Notes under the pieces: generated by a model
What the model saw: the letters and a program-made list of their open reading frames with translations, nothing else
Told to the model about the DNA's origin: nothing
The model's database searches: none
Part shown: positions 36,516 through 44,157 of the stretch, piece by piece
How positions within the stretch are numbered: the stretch's first letter is position 1
How the letters are laid out: each line of letters opens with the position of its first letter
Position numbers and translations under genes: made by a program
Origin: Mycolicibacterium sarraceniae
Lineage (GTDB): Bacteria > Actinomycetota > Actinomycetes > Mycobacteriales > Mycobacteriaceae
Length of the DNA stretch: 64,000 nucleotides
Assembly (NCBI RefSeq): GCF_010731875.1
Contig: NZ_AP022595.1
Span: 4,154,001-4,218,000, forward strand
Direction of reading: 5' to 3'

Positions 36516-37643
36516 CTATGTTTGCTGGCTGTCCAGTTTCACCTCCCGTGCCCACATTTTGCCCACAGTCTCAGATAACTTGTCGGCAACTGCGGAGAGA
36601 TCGTCGTCGAAAAGATCCGCATAAACGTCCAGCGTCATGGCCGCCGAAGCGTGCCCGAGCATCCGCTGAACGACCTTCACGTTCGCCCCCGACGAGATGG
36701 CCAAAGACGCTGCGGTGTGCCGCAGGTCGTGTGCTGTGATCCGCGGGAACTTCTCGTCCGCCTTCTGGCACCGCTCCACCGCGCCTGATAGCCACGACCG
36801 GATTCCGGCCGGCGGCCCGAGGTGTCGGCCGCTGGCGGACGGCCACAGCAGCTCGTCGCGAGCCTTGCCTTCGCATGTGGCGGCCAGGGCCTCGACGACG
36901 AACCCCGCCAGCGGGACCGCTCGGTGATGACCTGACTTGAGCGTGCCAACGTGAATATGGCCGCCAACGCTCACCGCGTTCTCGTGCAGCACGATCCGCC
37001 GACGCAGGAAATCAACATCGGAGACGCGCAGCGCCGCCGCCTCACCCCAGCGCAGGCCCGCCGTCCCCAGCAACAACACCAACGACCCGTACCGGCCCGC
37101 CTCGACCGAGAGCATGTGGAGCTGGTCGGCCCTCAGATACACGTTCTGTCGTTTGGCCCGCGACGGCAGCTTGACCCCACGCGCCGGATTAGCGGCGAGC
37201 AACCGATCGCGCACCGCGTCATCCAAGATCCGCGCCAGCACCGAATAGACCGTCGCCACCATCGACGGGCTGAGCTTGACCGACAGCTCGGTAACCCACG
37301 CCTGCACGTCGGTGTAGCGGATGTCCGCGAGCTTCGCCCGGTGCCAGCGCGGCTCGACGTGTACCCGCCATGCCGACTCATAGGACCGGTATCCGCTCGG
37401 CTTCATGTGCCCCTTCTGGCGCAGCATCCAGGTCGGCCCCAGCTCCCCCACCGTGACCCTCCCGAGCGACGGTGCGACATACTCGCCGCGTGCCTTGGCA
37501 ACCTCATTCTTCGATGCCCACGCCTCCGCGTCGCGTTTGGTTTTGAACCCACGCTTGTCGGTCTGCCCACGATCCGGTGTCCGGTATCGGACACGGTAAA
37601 GTGTTGCACCGCTTGAGGTTTGGTACTTGCTAATCGTTGCCAT
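36516..37643 (-). CDS. Tyrosine integrase of the satellite
   Basis: A 375-residue phage-type tyrosine recombinase, expected to catalyse integration at the tRNA-Leu site 40 bases away. The N-terminal arm-binding part (RVRYRTPDRGQTDKRGFKTK, residues 18-37) is followed by a SAM-like core-binding domain (about 65-150). The catalytic domain has Arg in GTAGLRWGEAAAL, the HDLRHTAA box, HAS near the second His position and the nucleophile Tyr in TLDVYADLF. All key residues are present. The start codon overlaps the end of the repressor gene, so integrase is probably expressed from the repressor transcript. Its last codons contain two of the phased TGCCCACA boxes. Confidence 0.93.
   Translation of the reverse strand: MATISKYQTSSGATLYRVRYRTPDRGQTDKRGFKTKRDAEAWASKNEVAKARGEYVAPSLGRVTVGELGPTWMLRQKGHMKPSGYRSYESAWRVHVEPRWHRAKLADIRYTDVQAWVTELSVKLSPSMVATVYSVLARILDDAVRDRLLAANPARGVKLPSRAKRQNVYLRADQLHMLSVEAGRYGSLVLLLGTAGLRWGEAAALRVSDVDFLRRRIVLHENAVSVGGHIHVGTLKSGHHRAVPLAGFVVEALAATCEGKARDELLWPSASGRHLGPPAGIRSWLSGAVERCQKADEKFPRITAHDLRHTAASLAISSGANVKVVQRMLGHASAAMTLDVYADLFDDDLSAVADKLSETVGKMWAREVKLDSQQT
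36549..36567. promoter_or_regulatory. Putative left arm-type integrase sites
   Basis: TGCCCACA occurs at 36549-36556 and 36560-36567, 11 bp apart, 73 bases from the attL core. The same octamer, again with 11-bp phasing, lies a similar distance inside attR. Confidence 0.5.
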
Positions 37644-38307
37644 TCAGCGCCGCCTGTATCTCTGCCTTCAACTGACGAGTGATCCGCCCACGGTCCTGAG
37701 CATTCGCGCCCTTACCGGCGCGCCGGTCACGCTCAGCAGAGAGAGTGCGGCCCCACAAGTGCGCCGACGCGACGGCCACAGCGCTCGGTGGCACCCCCAA
37801 TGCCTTCGCGATTCGCGCCTCAGTCTCGCCAGCTTGACGCTCCAGCTCGACGACAGTGTCTATATCGACATCGAGATAATGGAGCTTCTTGGCCCACTCG
37901 GTCATCTGGGCCAAGCCTGCCTTCACGATATCTAACATCTCTGCGCTATTGGCCATGTCGCCGACATTGAAAGCAACGTCCTCACCATTCATAAACCGTT
38001 GTAGCGCAGCACTTTTCACCTTCAGCTTGTCAGTAACCTCAATGAACCCGTCATGCTCGACGAGATCCCCCAACGTCACCGGCTGATCCCGCAAAGTGTG
38101 GAGCGCATAGGCCAGCGCGACCAACGTGGACAGCGTCGGAGAAACGCGGCCGTGCTCAAGATCGGATATCCGGCCAGTCCCCCAGTTCAACCCCTGCCGA
38201 CGGGCCGCCTTGGCGAGCTCGTCCGCAGTCGAGTCACCGCGCAGACGTCGGGCGTTGAGGCCCACGACCTCGGCAAGCGGCACTGCCAGCGGTTCGGATT
38301 CGGTCAC
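37630..38307 (-). CDS. Satellite repressor, XRE/CI-like
   Basis: A 225-residue protein with an N-terminal helix-turn-helix: STADELAKAARRQGLNWGTG, then RISDLEHGRVSPTLSTLVALAYAL. This is an XRE variant with the RISDLE-GR-SPTL recognition pattern. The C-terminal half is helical (MLDIVKAGLAQMTEWAKKLH, then long Arg/Glu-rich segments) and may dimerise. No LexA/CI-type peptidase Ser-Lys pair is obvious, so induction probably does not use RecA self-cleavage. I choose GTG at 38305-38307; the longer ATG start at 38349 overlaps the control region. It diverges from the excisionase and precedes integrase in the same operon. Confidence 0.75.
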   Translation of the reverse strand: MTESEPLAVPLAEVVGLNARRLRGDSTADELAKAARRQGLNWGTGRISDLEHGRVSPTLSTLVALAYALHTLRDQPVTLGDLVEHDGFIEVTDKLKVKSAALQRFMNGEDVAFNVGDMANSAEMLDIVKAGLAQMTEWAKKLHYLDVDIDTVVELERQAGETEARIAKALGVPPSAVAVASAHLWGRTLSAERDRRAGKGANAQDRGRITRQLKAEIQAALNGND

Positions 38308-38326
38308 GCTCGGGACTGTACCTCGT

Positions 38327-38399
38327 TTTCTCAAGGGTTGACAGCGCATCGCTCTCGATGTTCACTAGTCCCAGCCTTGTAATTACAAGGCTTGAGAAA
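38327..38399. promoter_or_regulatory. Divergent control region with operators
   Basis: A perfect 20-bp palindrome AGCCTTGTAATTACAAGGCT occupies 38373-38392. Flanking it, TTTCTCAAG (38327-38335) and CTTGAGAAA (38391-38399) form an inverted pair. A -35-like TTGACA at 38338-38343 with TTCACT 17 bases on would fire rightward into the palindrome. This is a plausible repressor switch between repressor-integrase and excisionase-replication genes. Confidence 0.6.
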
Positions 38400-38410
38400 C
38401 AGGAGAACTC

Positions 38411-38626
38411 ATGGCATCCGATCAGCCCGACACAGCACTACCGCGGGAAGTCGCCAAAGCGCTGTTCACCACCGAGTCCGGACTGGCCCAAATGCGTTAC
38501 CGCGGTACCGGACCCAAGTTCGTCAAGGTCGGTCACCGCGTGCTGTACCGCTGGTCCGATGTCCGCGCGTACCTCGACGCGAACACTGTGCAGCGCACTG
38601 ACGACCCGCGGGGAGTCAGCGCGTGA
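38411..38626 (+). CDS. Excisionase / AlpA-type DNA-binding protein
   Basis: A 71-residue winged-helix MerR/excisionase-like protein: ALPREVAKALFTTESGLAQM then RYRGTGPKFVKVGHRVLYRW and SDVRAYLDANTV, the usual 'helix-turn-helix domain, group 17' layout. It probably bends attachment-site DNA to direct excision and may also regulate. AGGAGA lies four bases before the ATG. It is the first rightward gene after the operator region. The stop overlaps the next start (GTGA). Confidence 0.85.
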   Translation: MASDQPDTALPREVAKALFTTESGLAQMRYRGTGPKFVKVGHRVLYRWSDVRAYLDANTVQRTDDPRGVSA

Positions 38627-38829
38627 CCGCCGAAGCGCACCAGATCGCGGCCCGCCTAGCGGCGGCGAGTGAAGTGTTCCCCATCCGAAAACCCGACGAC
38701 TGGGACTCCCGCGCCGACGCCACCGCCGAAGGCGACGCGATCACCATCGTGGTCACCGACCACCTCGGCCGCGCCAAGCGCGAATACCGGGCAGTGGTCC
38801 AACTCGTCGCGGAGACGGCGAGGGTATGA
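38623..38829 (+). CDS. Satellite hypothetical protein, 68 residues
   Basis: A small acidic protein (MTAEAHQIAARLAAASEVF, then DWDSRADATAEGDAITIVVT). No known family recognised. Four-base overlap with the excisionase and close spacing to the replication gene support translation. Confidence 0.6.
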   Translation: MTAEAHQIAARLAAASEVFPIRKPDDWDSRADATAEGDAITIVVTDHLGRAKREYRAVVQLVAETARV

Positions 38830-38835
38830 CCACCC

Positions 38836-39645
38836 GTGAGCCAGCTCGTGAACCGATTCGACAAGTTTGCATGGCTGCGGTCATTGCGAACCGATGCCAG
38901 ATTCACCGACAAAGAGGTGAGGCTAGCAATGGGCGTATGCATCGACTTCACACGCCGTGATGGCACAGGGTGGGCGGTCGAGCTCGACGCCTTGGCCGGA
39001 TGCGTGCCCGGCGGCATGTCCCGAAACCGCGTGAAGGCGTTGCTCCAGAAGCTCGTGGCAACTGGCTACCTGACCGAGACCGCCCGCACGATTGGTGGCC
39101 GAGGCGTTACGGCGCGACGGTCGCATGACCTTCGAAAACCCGCACCAGCAGCGGTTCAAGTTTCCGACGAAACCTGCACCGCCAACAGTGCAGGTTTAGA
39201 CGAAACCCGCACCGCCAGCGGTTCAAACCCGCACCAGCAGCGGTTCAAACCCGCACCAGCAGCGGAACCAAAAACCAATCATGAACTGCAACAACAGCAC
39301 TCCTTAGGGACTTCTATAGGGACTTCGTTGGGGACTGCCCGCTGCTCGAAGCACGCCGACCCCCGCCGATATCCCCTGCCGCCCAATTGCAACGGCTGCA
39401 AAGAAGTCCGAGCTCAACGAGAGCAGGACGACCAGATGCGAACCGAACGTGAGCAAGCCACACGAGACCTCTTCGCCCGCGCACAACGCGACTGCGCCAC
39501 GTGCCGCGGCACCGGCCAGATCGACATCAGCGACAACGCCGTCGCTCGCTGCCCGGAATGCCGGACCCCCGAAGCGCGGCAACGACTCCTCGATGACGCC
39601 TTCGGGAACGTCGACCCCGTTGACCCCGAGAGGACCACCGCATGA
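38836..39645 (+). CDS. Satellite replication initiator-like protein containing iterons
   Basis: A 269-residue protein. Residues 1-95 look like a winged helix-turn-helix of the phage O / replication-protein type (MSQLVNRFDKFAWLRSL, KEVRLAMGVCIDFTRRDGTG, MSRNRVKALLQKLVATGYLT). Residues 100-155 are a low-complexity linker, read through five 22-bp DNA repeats in different frames. The C-terminal part has two Cys pairs, CATC-RGTGQ and CPEC, a DnaJ-like zinc knuckle (about 214-235). A replication-initiation role is inferred from the fold, the position after excisionase and the iterons, as in lambda gene O, whose origin lies within the gene. Confidence 0.65.
   Translation: MSQLVNRFDKFAWLRSLRTDARFTDKEVRLAMGVCIDFTRRDGTGWAVELDALAGCVPGGMSRNRVKALLQKLVATGYLTETARTIGGRGVTARRSHDLRKPAPAAVQVSDETCTANSAGLDETRTASGSNPHQQRFKPAPAAEPKTNHELQQQHSLGTSIGTSLGTARCSKHADPRRYPLPPNCNGCKEVRAQREQDDQMRTEREQATRDLFARAQRDCATCRGTGQIDISDNAVARCPECRTPEARQRLLDDAFGNVDPVDPERTTA
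39137..39269 (+). repeat. Five iteron-like 22-bp repeats, putative replication origin
   Basis: Units start at 39137, 39171, 39204, 39226 and 39248. Three are (near-)identical, beginning AACCCGCACCAGCAGCGG; the second and third are diverged. Spacings are 34, 33, 22 and 22 bp, about whole helical turns. The sequence to the right (39266-39330) is AT-richer than its surroundings (AACCAAAAACCAATCATGAA) and contains repeated AGGGACTTC-like steps, a candidate unwinding element. Confidence 0.65.
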
Positions 39646-40118
39646 CCAACCACGAAGCCGCAGCCGACAGCCGGCGCGCAGCAGCGCTTATCTTGCACTA
39701 CTCCCACCGCCGAACCGACGGATGCAACGAGGTCCTCGCCGAAGCCGTCCAGGCCGCCCGAATCACCGAACTAATCATGGCGCTCTGCGACTTGTTCCAA
39801 CACATCGTCCCGGCCCTCGTGACCCAACTCGGCATGGCCTGCCTTTCCGGGCTCGTCGTCGACATGGCCAACACCACAGACGGCGACCCCGACATCCGCC
39901 GAGCCGCCCAGCTCATCGCCCACCACGGCAACGACAACAGCGAAGCCTTAACCGCAGTCCTGGCCGACGCCGACGAAGCAGACCGAGTGACCGAACTGGT
40001 CCTCGCCATCCTGAACCTCTACGAGACCCTGCTCCCACCGCTGTACTCGCCCCTCGGCCTGAAGACGTTGCAGCAGACAGTCCTTGACTTTGCCGCCCAG
40101 GAGGACACTGATGACTGA
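39642..40118 (+). CDS. Satellite protein with two tandem about 70-residue repeats
   Basis: A 158-residue helical protein made of an internal duplication. RRAAALILHYSHRRTDGCNE then RITELIMALCDLFQHIVPAL matches RRAAQLIAHHGNDNSEALTA then RVTELVLAILNLYETLLPPL. Each half ends in a similar helix (MACLSGLVVDMA / LKTLQQTVLDFA). No named family recognised. ATG at 39642 overlaps the end of the replication gene. Confidence 0.7.
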   Translation: MTNHEAAADSRRAAALILHYSHRRTDGCNEVLAEAVQAARITELIMALCDLFQHIVPALVTQLGMACLSGLVVDMANTTDGDPDIRRAAQLIAHHGNDNSEALTAVLADADEADRVTELVLAILNLYETLLPPLYSPLGLKTLQQTVLDFAAQEDTDD

Positions 40119-40353
40119 ACTCAACCCTCGCAGCGAAGGCATGCGCGATGCCGCAGCATGGTTGCAAGCCAACAAGAACAGCGACACCAAGGGTCGACAC
40201 GCTATCGCCGTGAACTGCGACCCCACCCAACTGGTGGATGCGCTGACCGACACGCTCCTGTGGGTCGTCCGTAAGCAGAACATCGACTTCGAGCACTTGC
40301 TCGGCGTGATGCGTGACGCCGCGGACATCGGTGAAGGTAACGACGACCAGTGA
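40111..40353 (+). CDS. Satellite hypothetical protein, 80 residues
   Basis: ATG at 40111 follows AGGAGG by six bases, a strong ribosome-binding site that rules out the longer reading from 40084. The product (MTELNPRSEGMRDAAAWLQA, then LVDALTDTLLWVVRKQNIDF) is helical and acidic. Function unknown. Confidence 0.65.
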   Translation: MTELNPRSEGMRDAAAWLQANKNSDTKGRHAIAVNCDPTQLVDALTDTLLWVVRKQNIDFEHLLGVMRDAADIGEGNDDQ

Positions 40354-40748
40354 CCCTGCGACCCTGCCTCGACTGCGGCGAACCCACGAGCGGGCCACGC
40401 TGCACCGAGCACACCATCGACACCAAGCCCACCGCCCACGCGCGCGGCTACGACGCCGCCTGGACCCGACTGTCCAAGCGCGCCAGACGATTGCAACCGT
40501 TCTGCACCGACTGCGGCAGCACCGAGGACTTGCAGACCGACCACACACCTCAAGCGTGGGCACGCAAGGCCGCTGGCAAGCCCATACGGCTCCAAGACGT
40601 CCGAGTCCTGTGCGGACCCTGCAACCGCGCTGCCGGTGCCGCACGCGGACCGTCAGCCACCAGGGGGGACGCCCCGGTCAGCCTCCAGCCAGACTCCGAC
40701 GGTAGCCGCGGTGCGCATTACACACCCGTGGGAGGTGCTACGCGGTGA
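40350..40748 (+). CDS. HNH endonuclease of the packaging module
   Basis: A 132-residue HNH nuclease. Zinc-ligand Cys pairs CLDC, CTDC and CGPC surround the HNH core, with the His in DLQTDHTPQAWA and the Asn in CGPCNRAAG. An HNH gene directly before the large terminase is typical of cos-type phages, where HNH assists terminase cutting. GTG start overlapping the upstream stop. No separate small terminase gene is visible. Confidence 0.85.
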   Translation: MTLRPCLDCGEPTSGPRCTEHTIDTKPTAHARGYDAAWTRLSKRARRLQPFCTDCGSTEDLQTDHTPQAWARKAAGKPIRLQDVRVLCGPCNRAAGAARGPSATRGDAPVSLQPDSDGSRGAHYTPVGGATR

Positions 40749-42220
40749 AGGCGGGTCCGAAGGGCGCGGTCGACGAGAGTCCGTTGTCGTGGCGGCCGAG
40801 GTCGGCCGGCTCGGTGCGGTTCGCCCGGTTCTGTCAGCGCTATATCCGGGTACCGTCCGGCACCGGCGCCCTGTCACCCATGCGGTTGCGCGGCTGGCAG
40901 CGTGAGTTGGTTGGCTCGGTGCTGGACGTCCCGGTGCAGCCCCGCACGGCCGGGTGGATGCTCCCACGGGGCCAAGGAAAATCCAGTCTGATGGCGGCCT
41001 GGGGCGTCTACGAGTTGTTCCTGGGCGGTGAGGCGGCCGTCATCGACATCGTGGCGGTCGACGAGCGACAGGCCGGCATCGTGTTCGGGATCGCTCGGCG
41101 CATGTGCGAGCTACACCCCGACCTCGCATCAAGGGTCCAGTTCTTCAAGGACAAGCTGGTGATCCCGTCACGCAACGCCGAACTGGTTGTGTTGCCGGCG
41201 GAACCGAAGCGTCTGGAGGGCCTGAACTACAGCTTGGCGGTACTCGACGAGGCCGGCGTGGCCAGCCGCGACTCGTACGAGGTTCTCACTGCGGCGCAAG
41301 GCAAACGGGTGCGGTCCACCCTCGTATGCATCGGCACGCCGGGGCCGAACCTCGACGATCAGGTGCTTCTCGACCTTCGCAACAGCGCCGCAGAGCACCC
41401 AGACGATCCGAGCTTGGTGTGGCGGGAGTACTCGGCCGCCGGATTCGAGGACCACCCGGTGGACTGCCGGCACTGCTGGAAGCTGGCGAACCCTGCGCTG
41501 GGCGATTTCCTGCACGAGGACGCGATGGTGGCGCTGCTGCCGCCCAAGATTCGTGAGGCGACGTTCCGGCGTGCCCGGTTGTGTCAGATTGCGTCGGACA
41601 CCGAGGGCAAGTTCCTGCCCGCCGAGGTCTGGGCGGATCTGGGTACGGGCGTCGGTGTCCCGGATCGCGCCGAAATCGTGATTGCCCTCGACGGGTCGTT
41701 CTCGGATGACACCACCGCCCTGCTGGTCGGGACTGTCTCACCGGAACCGCATTTCGATGTTCTTGCGGTCTGGGAACGTCCGCACCGCAAGGACACTGAC
41801 TACCGGGTGCCGGTCGCCGACGTGGAAGACACGATCCGGCAGGCGTGCCGGCGCTGGCAGGTCGTGGAGATCATCGCCGACCCGTTTCGCTGGACGCGCA
41901 CCCTGCAAGCCCTGGAGGCTGAGAAGCTGCCCGTGGTTGAGTTCCCGCACTCGCCGGCGCGGCTCACCGCGGCCACCACCGACCTCTACAGCGCCGCGGT
42001 CAACGGCCGGATGTCGCACTCCGGCGACCCGCGCCTGGCCGCGCATGTCGGGGCCGCGGTGATCGTCGAGGACGCCCGCGGCCTGCGACTGGCCAAACGA
42101 TCCCGGTCCCGTACCGCACCCAAGATTGACCTGGCCGCCTGCCTGGTCATGGCTCACAGTCGCGCCACCTGGCGTGCAACTCACCGAAACCGTAAGAGAG
42201 CAAGGAGTTTTGCATCATGA
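40745..42220 (+). CDS. Terminase large subunit
   Basis: The 491-residue DNA-packaging motor. The ATPase domain has a Walker A-like LPRGQGKSSLMAAW (about residues 74-87) and Walker B LAVLDEAG (about 165). The RNase H-like nuclease domain begins with Asp in IALDGSFSDDTTALLVG (about 313) and has later acidic residues in VEIIADPFRW. It appears full-length and intact. GTG start overlapping the HNH stop by four bases and followed by portal with a four-base overlap. Confidence 0.92.
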   Translation: MKAGPKGAVDESPLSWRPRSAGSVRFARFCQRYIRVPSGTGALSPMRLRGWQRELVGSVLDVPVQPRTAGWMLPRGQGKSSLMAAWGVYELFLGGEAAVIDIVAVDERQAGIVFGIARRMCELHPDLASRVQFFKDKLVIPSRNAELVVLPAEPKRLEGLNYSLAVLDEAGVASRDSYEVLTAAQGKRVRSTLVCIGTPGPNLDDQVLLDLRNSAAEHPDDPSLVWREYSAAGFEDHPVDCRHCWKLANPALGDFLHEDAMVALLPPKIREATFRRARLCQIASDTEGKFLPAEVWADLGTGVGVPDRAEIVIALDGSFSDDTTALLVGTVSPEPHFDVLAVWERPHRKDTDYRVPVADVEDTIRQACRRWQVVEIIADPFRWTRTLQALEAEKLPVVEFPHSPARLTAATTDLYSAAVNGRMSHSGDPRLAAHVGAAVIVEDARGLRLAKRSRSRTAPKIDLAACLVMAHSRATWRATHRNRKRARSFAS

Positions 42221-43563
42221 CCACCCAAACCGAACTACTGACCGATCTCATGCAGCGGCTCGATGCACCGGCCGCCCGCTACGCCGACCTGGACCGCTAC
42301 TACACAGGCAAACAGCCCTTGGCATTCTTGAGCCCAGAAGCAAAGACTGCGCTGGGCAACAGGTTCGGCGTGATGGCCAGCAATATCCCGCGATTGAGTG
42401 TGACTGCGCTCGCTGAGCGCCTGCGCATCACCGGCTTCTCGGGCGACGCGGAGTTGTGGGCCGACTGGGTGCGCAACGACCTCGACCAAACCTCTGGCGT
42501 CGCCCACCGCGAGGCCCTGTTGCTCGGCGACTCCTACGTGATCGTGTGGGCCGACCAGTTCGGCAATCCCAACGTCACCGTCGAGTCAGCGAAACAGGTT
42601 GCCGTGCTGACCGATCCGGGCACCCGCCAGACCGTCGCCGCGGTGAAGCGGTGGGAGGACACCCGCGCCAAAACCACCGAAGCCGTCATGTACCTGCCCG
42701 ACCGCATCATTCGGCTACGCGCCAACCAGGCCGGCGCAACCTCGACGGGATTTCAGACCGTCGATGAGATCGCCAATCCGCTCGGTGTGGTCCCGGTGGT
42801 GAACCTGCGCAACACCGACCGGATCATCGGCGACTGGGGTAGTTCCGAGATCGACGACCTCAAACCGCTCGTCGATGCCCTGAACAAGTCCCTGGCCGAC
42901 ATGATGGTCACCAGCGAGTACGTCGGCCGGCCCCGGCGCTGGGCCACCGGCATCGAGCTGACCGAGGAACCCGTGCTCGACGACGACGGCAACCCCGTCC
43001 TCGATGAGGACGACCAGCCGGTGATGACCGAGGTCAACCCGATCCCCGAGGGCAACCGGGCCATGATCTCGGAGAACGATGCCGCCAAGTTCGGGCAGCT
43101 CGCCGCCGCCGACCTCGCCGGATACGAGGCCAGCGTGCGGGTCATCCTCGGCCAGATCATGGCCGTGAGCACCCTGCCAGCGCACTACGTCGGTGTCTTC
43201 ACCGATAATCCGGCCTCGGCCGACGCGCTGCGGGCCGCTGAGGCCAGCCTGACCGCCCGCGCGGAGGCACGGCAAGCGACGTTCGGGCGGGCATGGGAAC
43301 AGGTCGCCCGCCTCATCGTCGCGGTGCGGGATGGCCGCGACCCCAACCTGATCGACGACATTCGGGTGCAATGGGCTGACGCCGCCACCCGCTCGGTCGC
43401 CCAGGAGGCCGACGCCGTGGTCAAGCTCTATAGCGCCGGCCTGCTGCCCGCCTCCTACGCACTAGGCAAGCTCGGCTACTCCGACGACCAGATCGCCGAG
43501 ATCCGCACCGCCCGCACCCAAGACTCCCCTACCTCGACGACCGGCGTCGGGGTCGGGGCCTAA
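42217..43563 (+). CDS. Phage portal protein (SPP1 gp6-like)
   Basis: The 448-residue dodecameric portal through which DNA enters the capsid. N-terminal RYYTGKQPLAFLSPEAKTAL and NIPRLSVTALAERLRITGFS, the central LVDALNKSLADMMVTSEYVG and the acidic loop EEPVLDDDGNPVLDEDDQPV fit actinophage portals of the gp6 family. The helical C-terminal clip ends in ARTQDSPTSTTGVGVGA. Coupled to terminase by overlap. Confidence 0.88.
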   Translation: MTTQTELLTDLMQRLDAPAARYADLDRYYTGKQPLAFLSPEAKTALGNRFGVMASNIPRLSVTALAERLRITGFSGDAELWADWVRNDLDQTSGVAHREALLLGDSYVIVWADQFGNPNVTVESAKQVAVLTDPGTRQTVAAVKRWEDTRAKTTEAVMYLPDRIIRLRANQAGATSTGFQTVDEIANPLGVVPVVNLRNTDRIIGDWGSSEIDDLKPLVDALNKSLADMMVTSEYVGRPRRWATGIELTEEPVLDDDGNPVLDEDDQPVMTEVNPIPEGNRAMISENDAAKFGQLAAADLAGYEASVRVILGQIMAVSTLPAHYVGVFTDNPASADALRAAEASLTARAEARQATFGRAWEQVARLIVAVRDGRDPNLIDDIRVQWADAATRSVAQEADAVVKLYSAGLLPASYALGKLGYSDDQIAEIRTARTQDSPTSTTGVGVGA

Positions 43564-43593
43564 TCACACCAACAGCGAAGGGACACAACCACA

Positions 43594-44067
43594 ATGACCG
43601 ACACCGGCACCGCCGACATCACGGCCGAGGACACCACGGCCGGCACCGAGACTACCGCCGACGAGGTGGCCTCCGAAGGTGCGACAGAGGACACCACCGA
43701 CAGCGACGCCAACGCCGATGGGCACCAGGACGACGACACCGCCGAGACGTTCCCTCGGGCCTACGTCGAGAAGCTGCGCGGGCAGAACGCGAAGTACCGC
43801 GATCGCGCCAAGGTCGCTGACACCTACGCCCAACGGCTGCACGCCGAGCTGGTCCGCGCCACCGGCCGACTGGCCGATCCCAGCGACCTCGAGTTCGACG
43901 AGGACCACCTCGACGACCCCGACGCGATGGCCGCCGCGGTGGACGATCTGCTCGCCGCCAAACCGCACCTGGCGTCGCGTCGACCGACCGGCGATATCGG
44001 GCAAGGGAACCGCGGCGGCGCGTCCGAACCGTTCTCGCTACTGGGATTACTCAAGGAGCGGACGTAG
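43594..44067 (+). CDS. Scaffold-like capsid assembly protein
   Basis: A 157-residue, very acidic, low-complexity N-terminus (Asp, Glu and Thr over residues 1-50) followed by a basic helix, VEKLRGQNAKYRDRAKVADT, and a tail ending FSLLGLLKERT. Position between portal and major capsid and this composition fit phage scaffolding proteins. No protease motif is present. Confidence 0.7.
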   Translation: MTDTGTADITAEDTTAGTETTADEVASEGATEDTTDSDANADGHQDDDTAETFPRAYVEKLRGQNAKYRDRAKVADTYAQRLHAELVRATGRLADPSDLEFDEDHLDDPDAMAAAVDDLLAAKPHLASRRPTGDIGQGNRGGASEPFSLLGLLKERT

Positions 44068-44157
44068 ACTCACGTGGTAGCGGGCCTGGCGCCCAACACG
44101 ATTGACGTCCTGGCGACGTGTCGACCACCAATCAGACACTCACGTTAGGACTCAATC

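Noticed and set aside
39137..39269. CRISPR array
   Set aside because: The 22-bp repeats are partly directly adjacent with no unique spacers, and no cas genes are nearby; phasing fits iterons.
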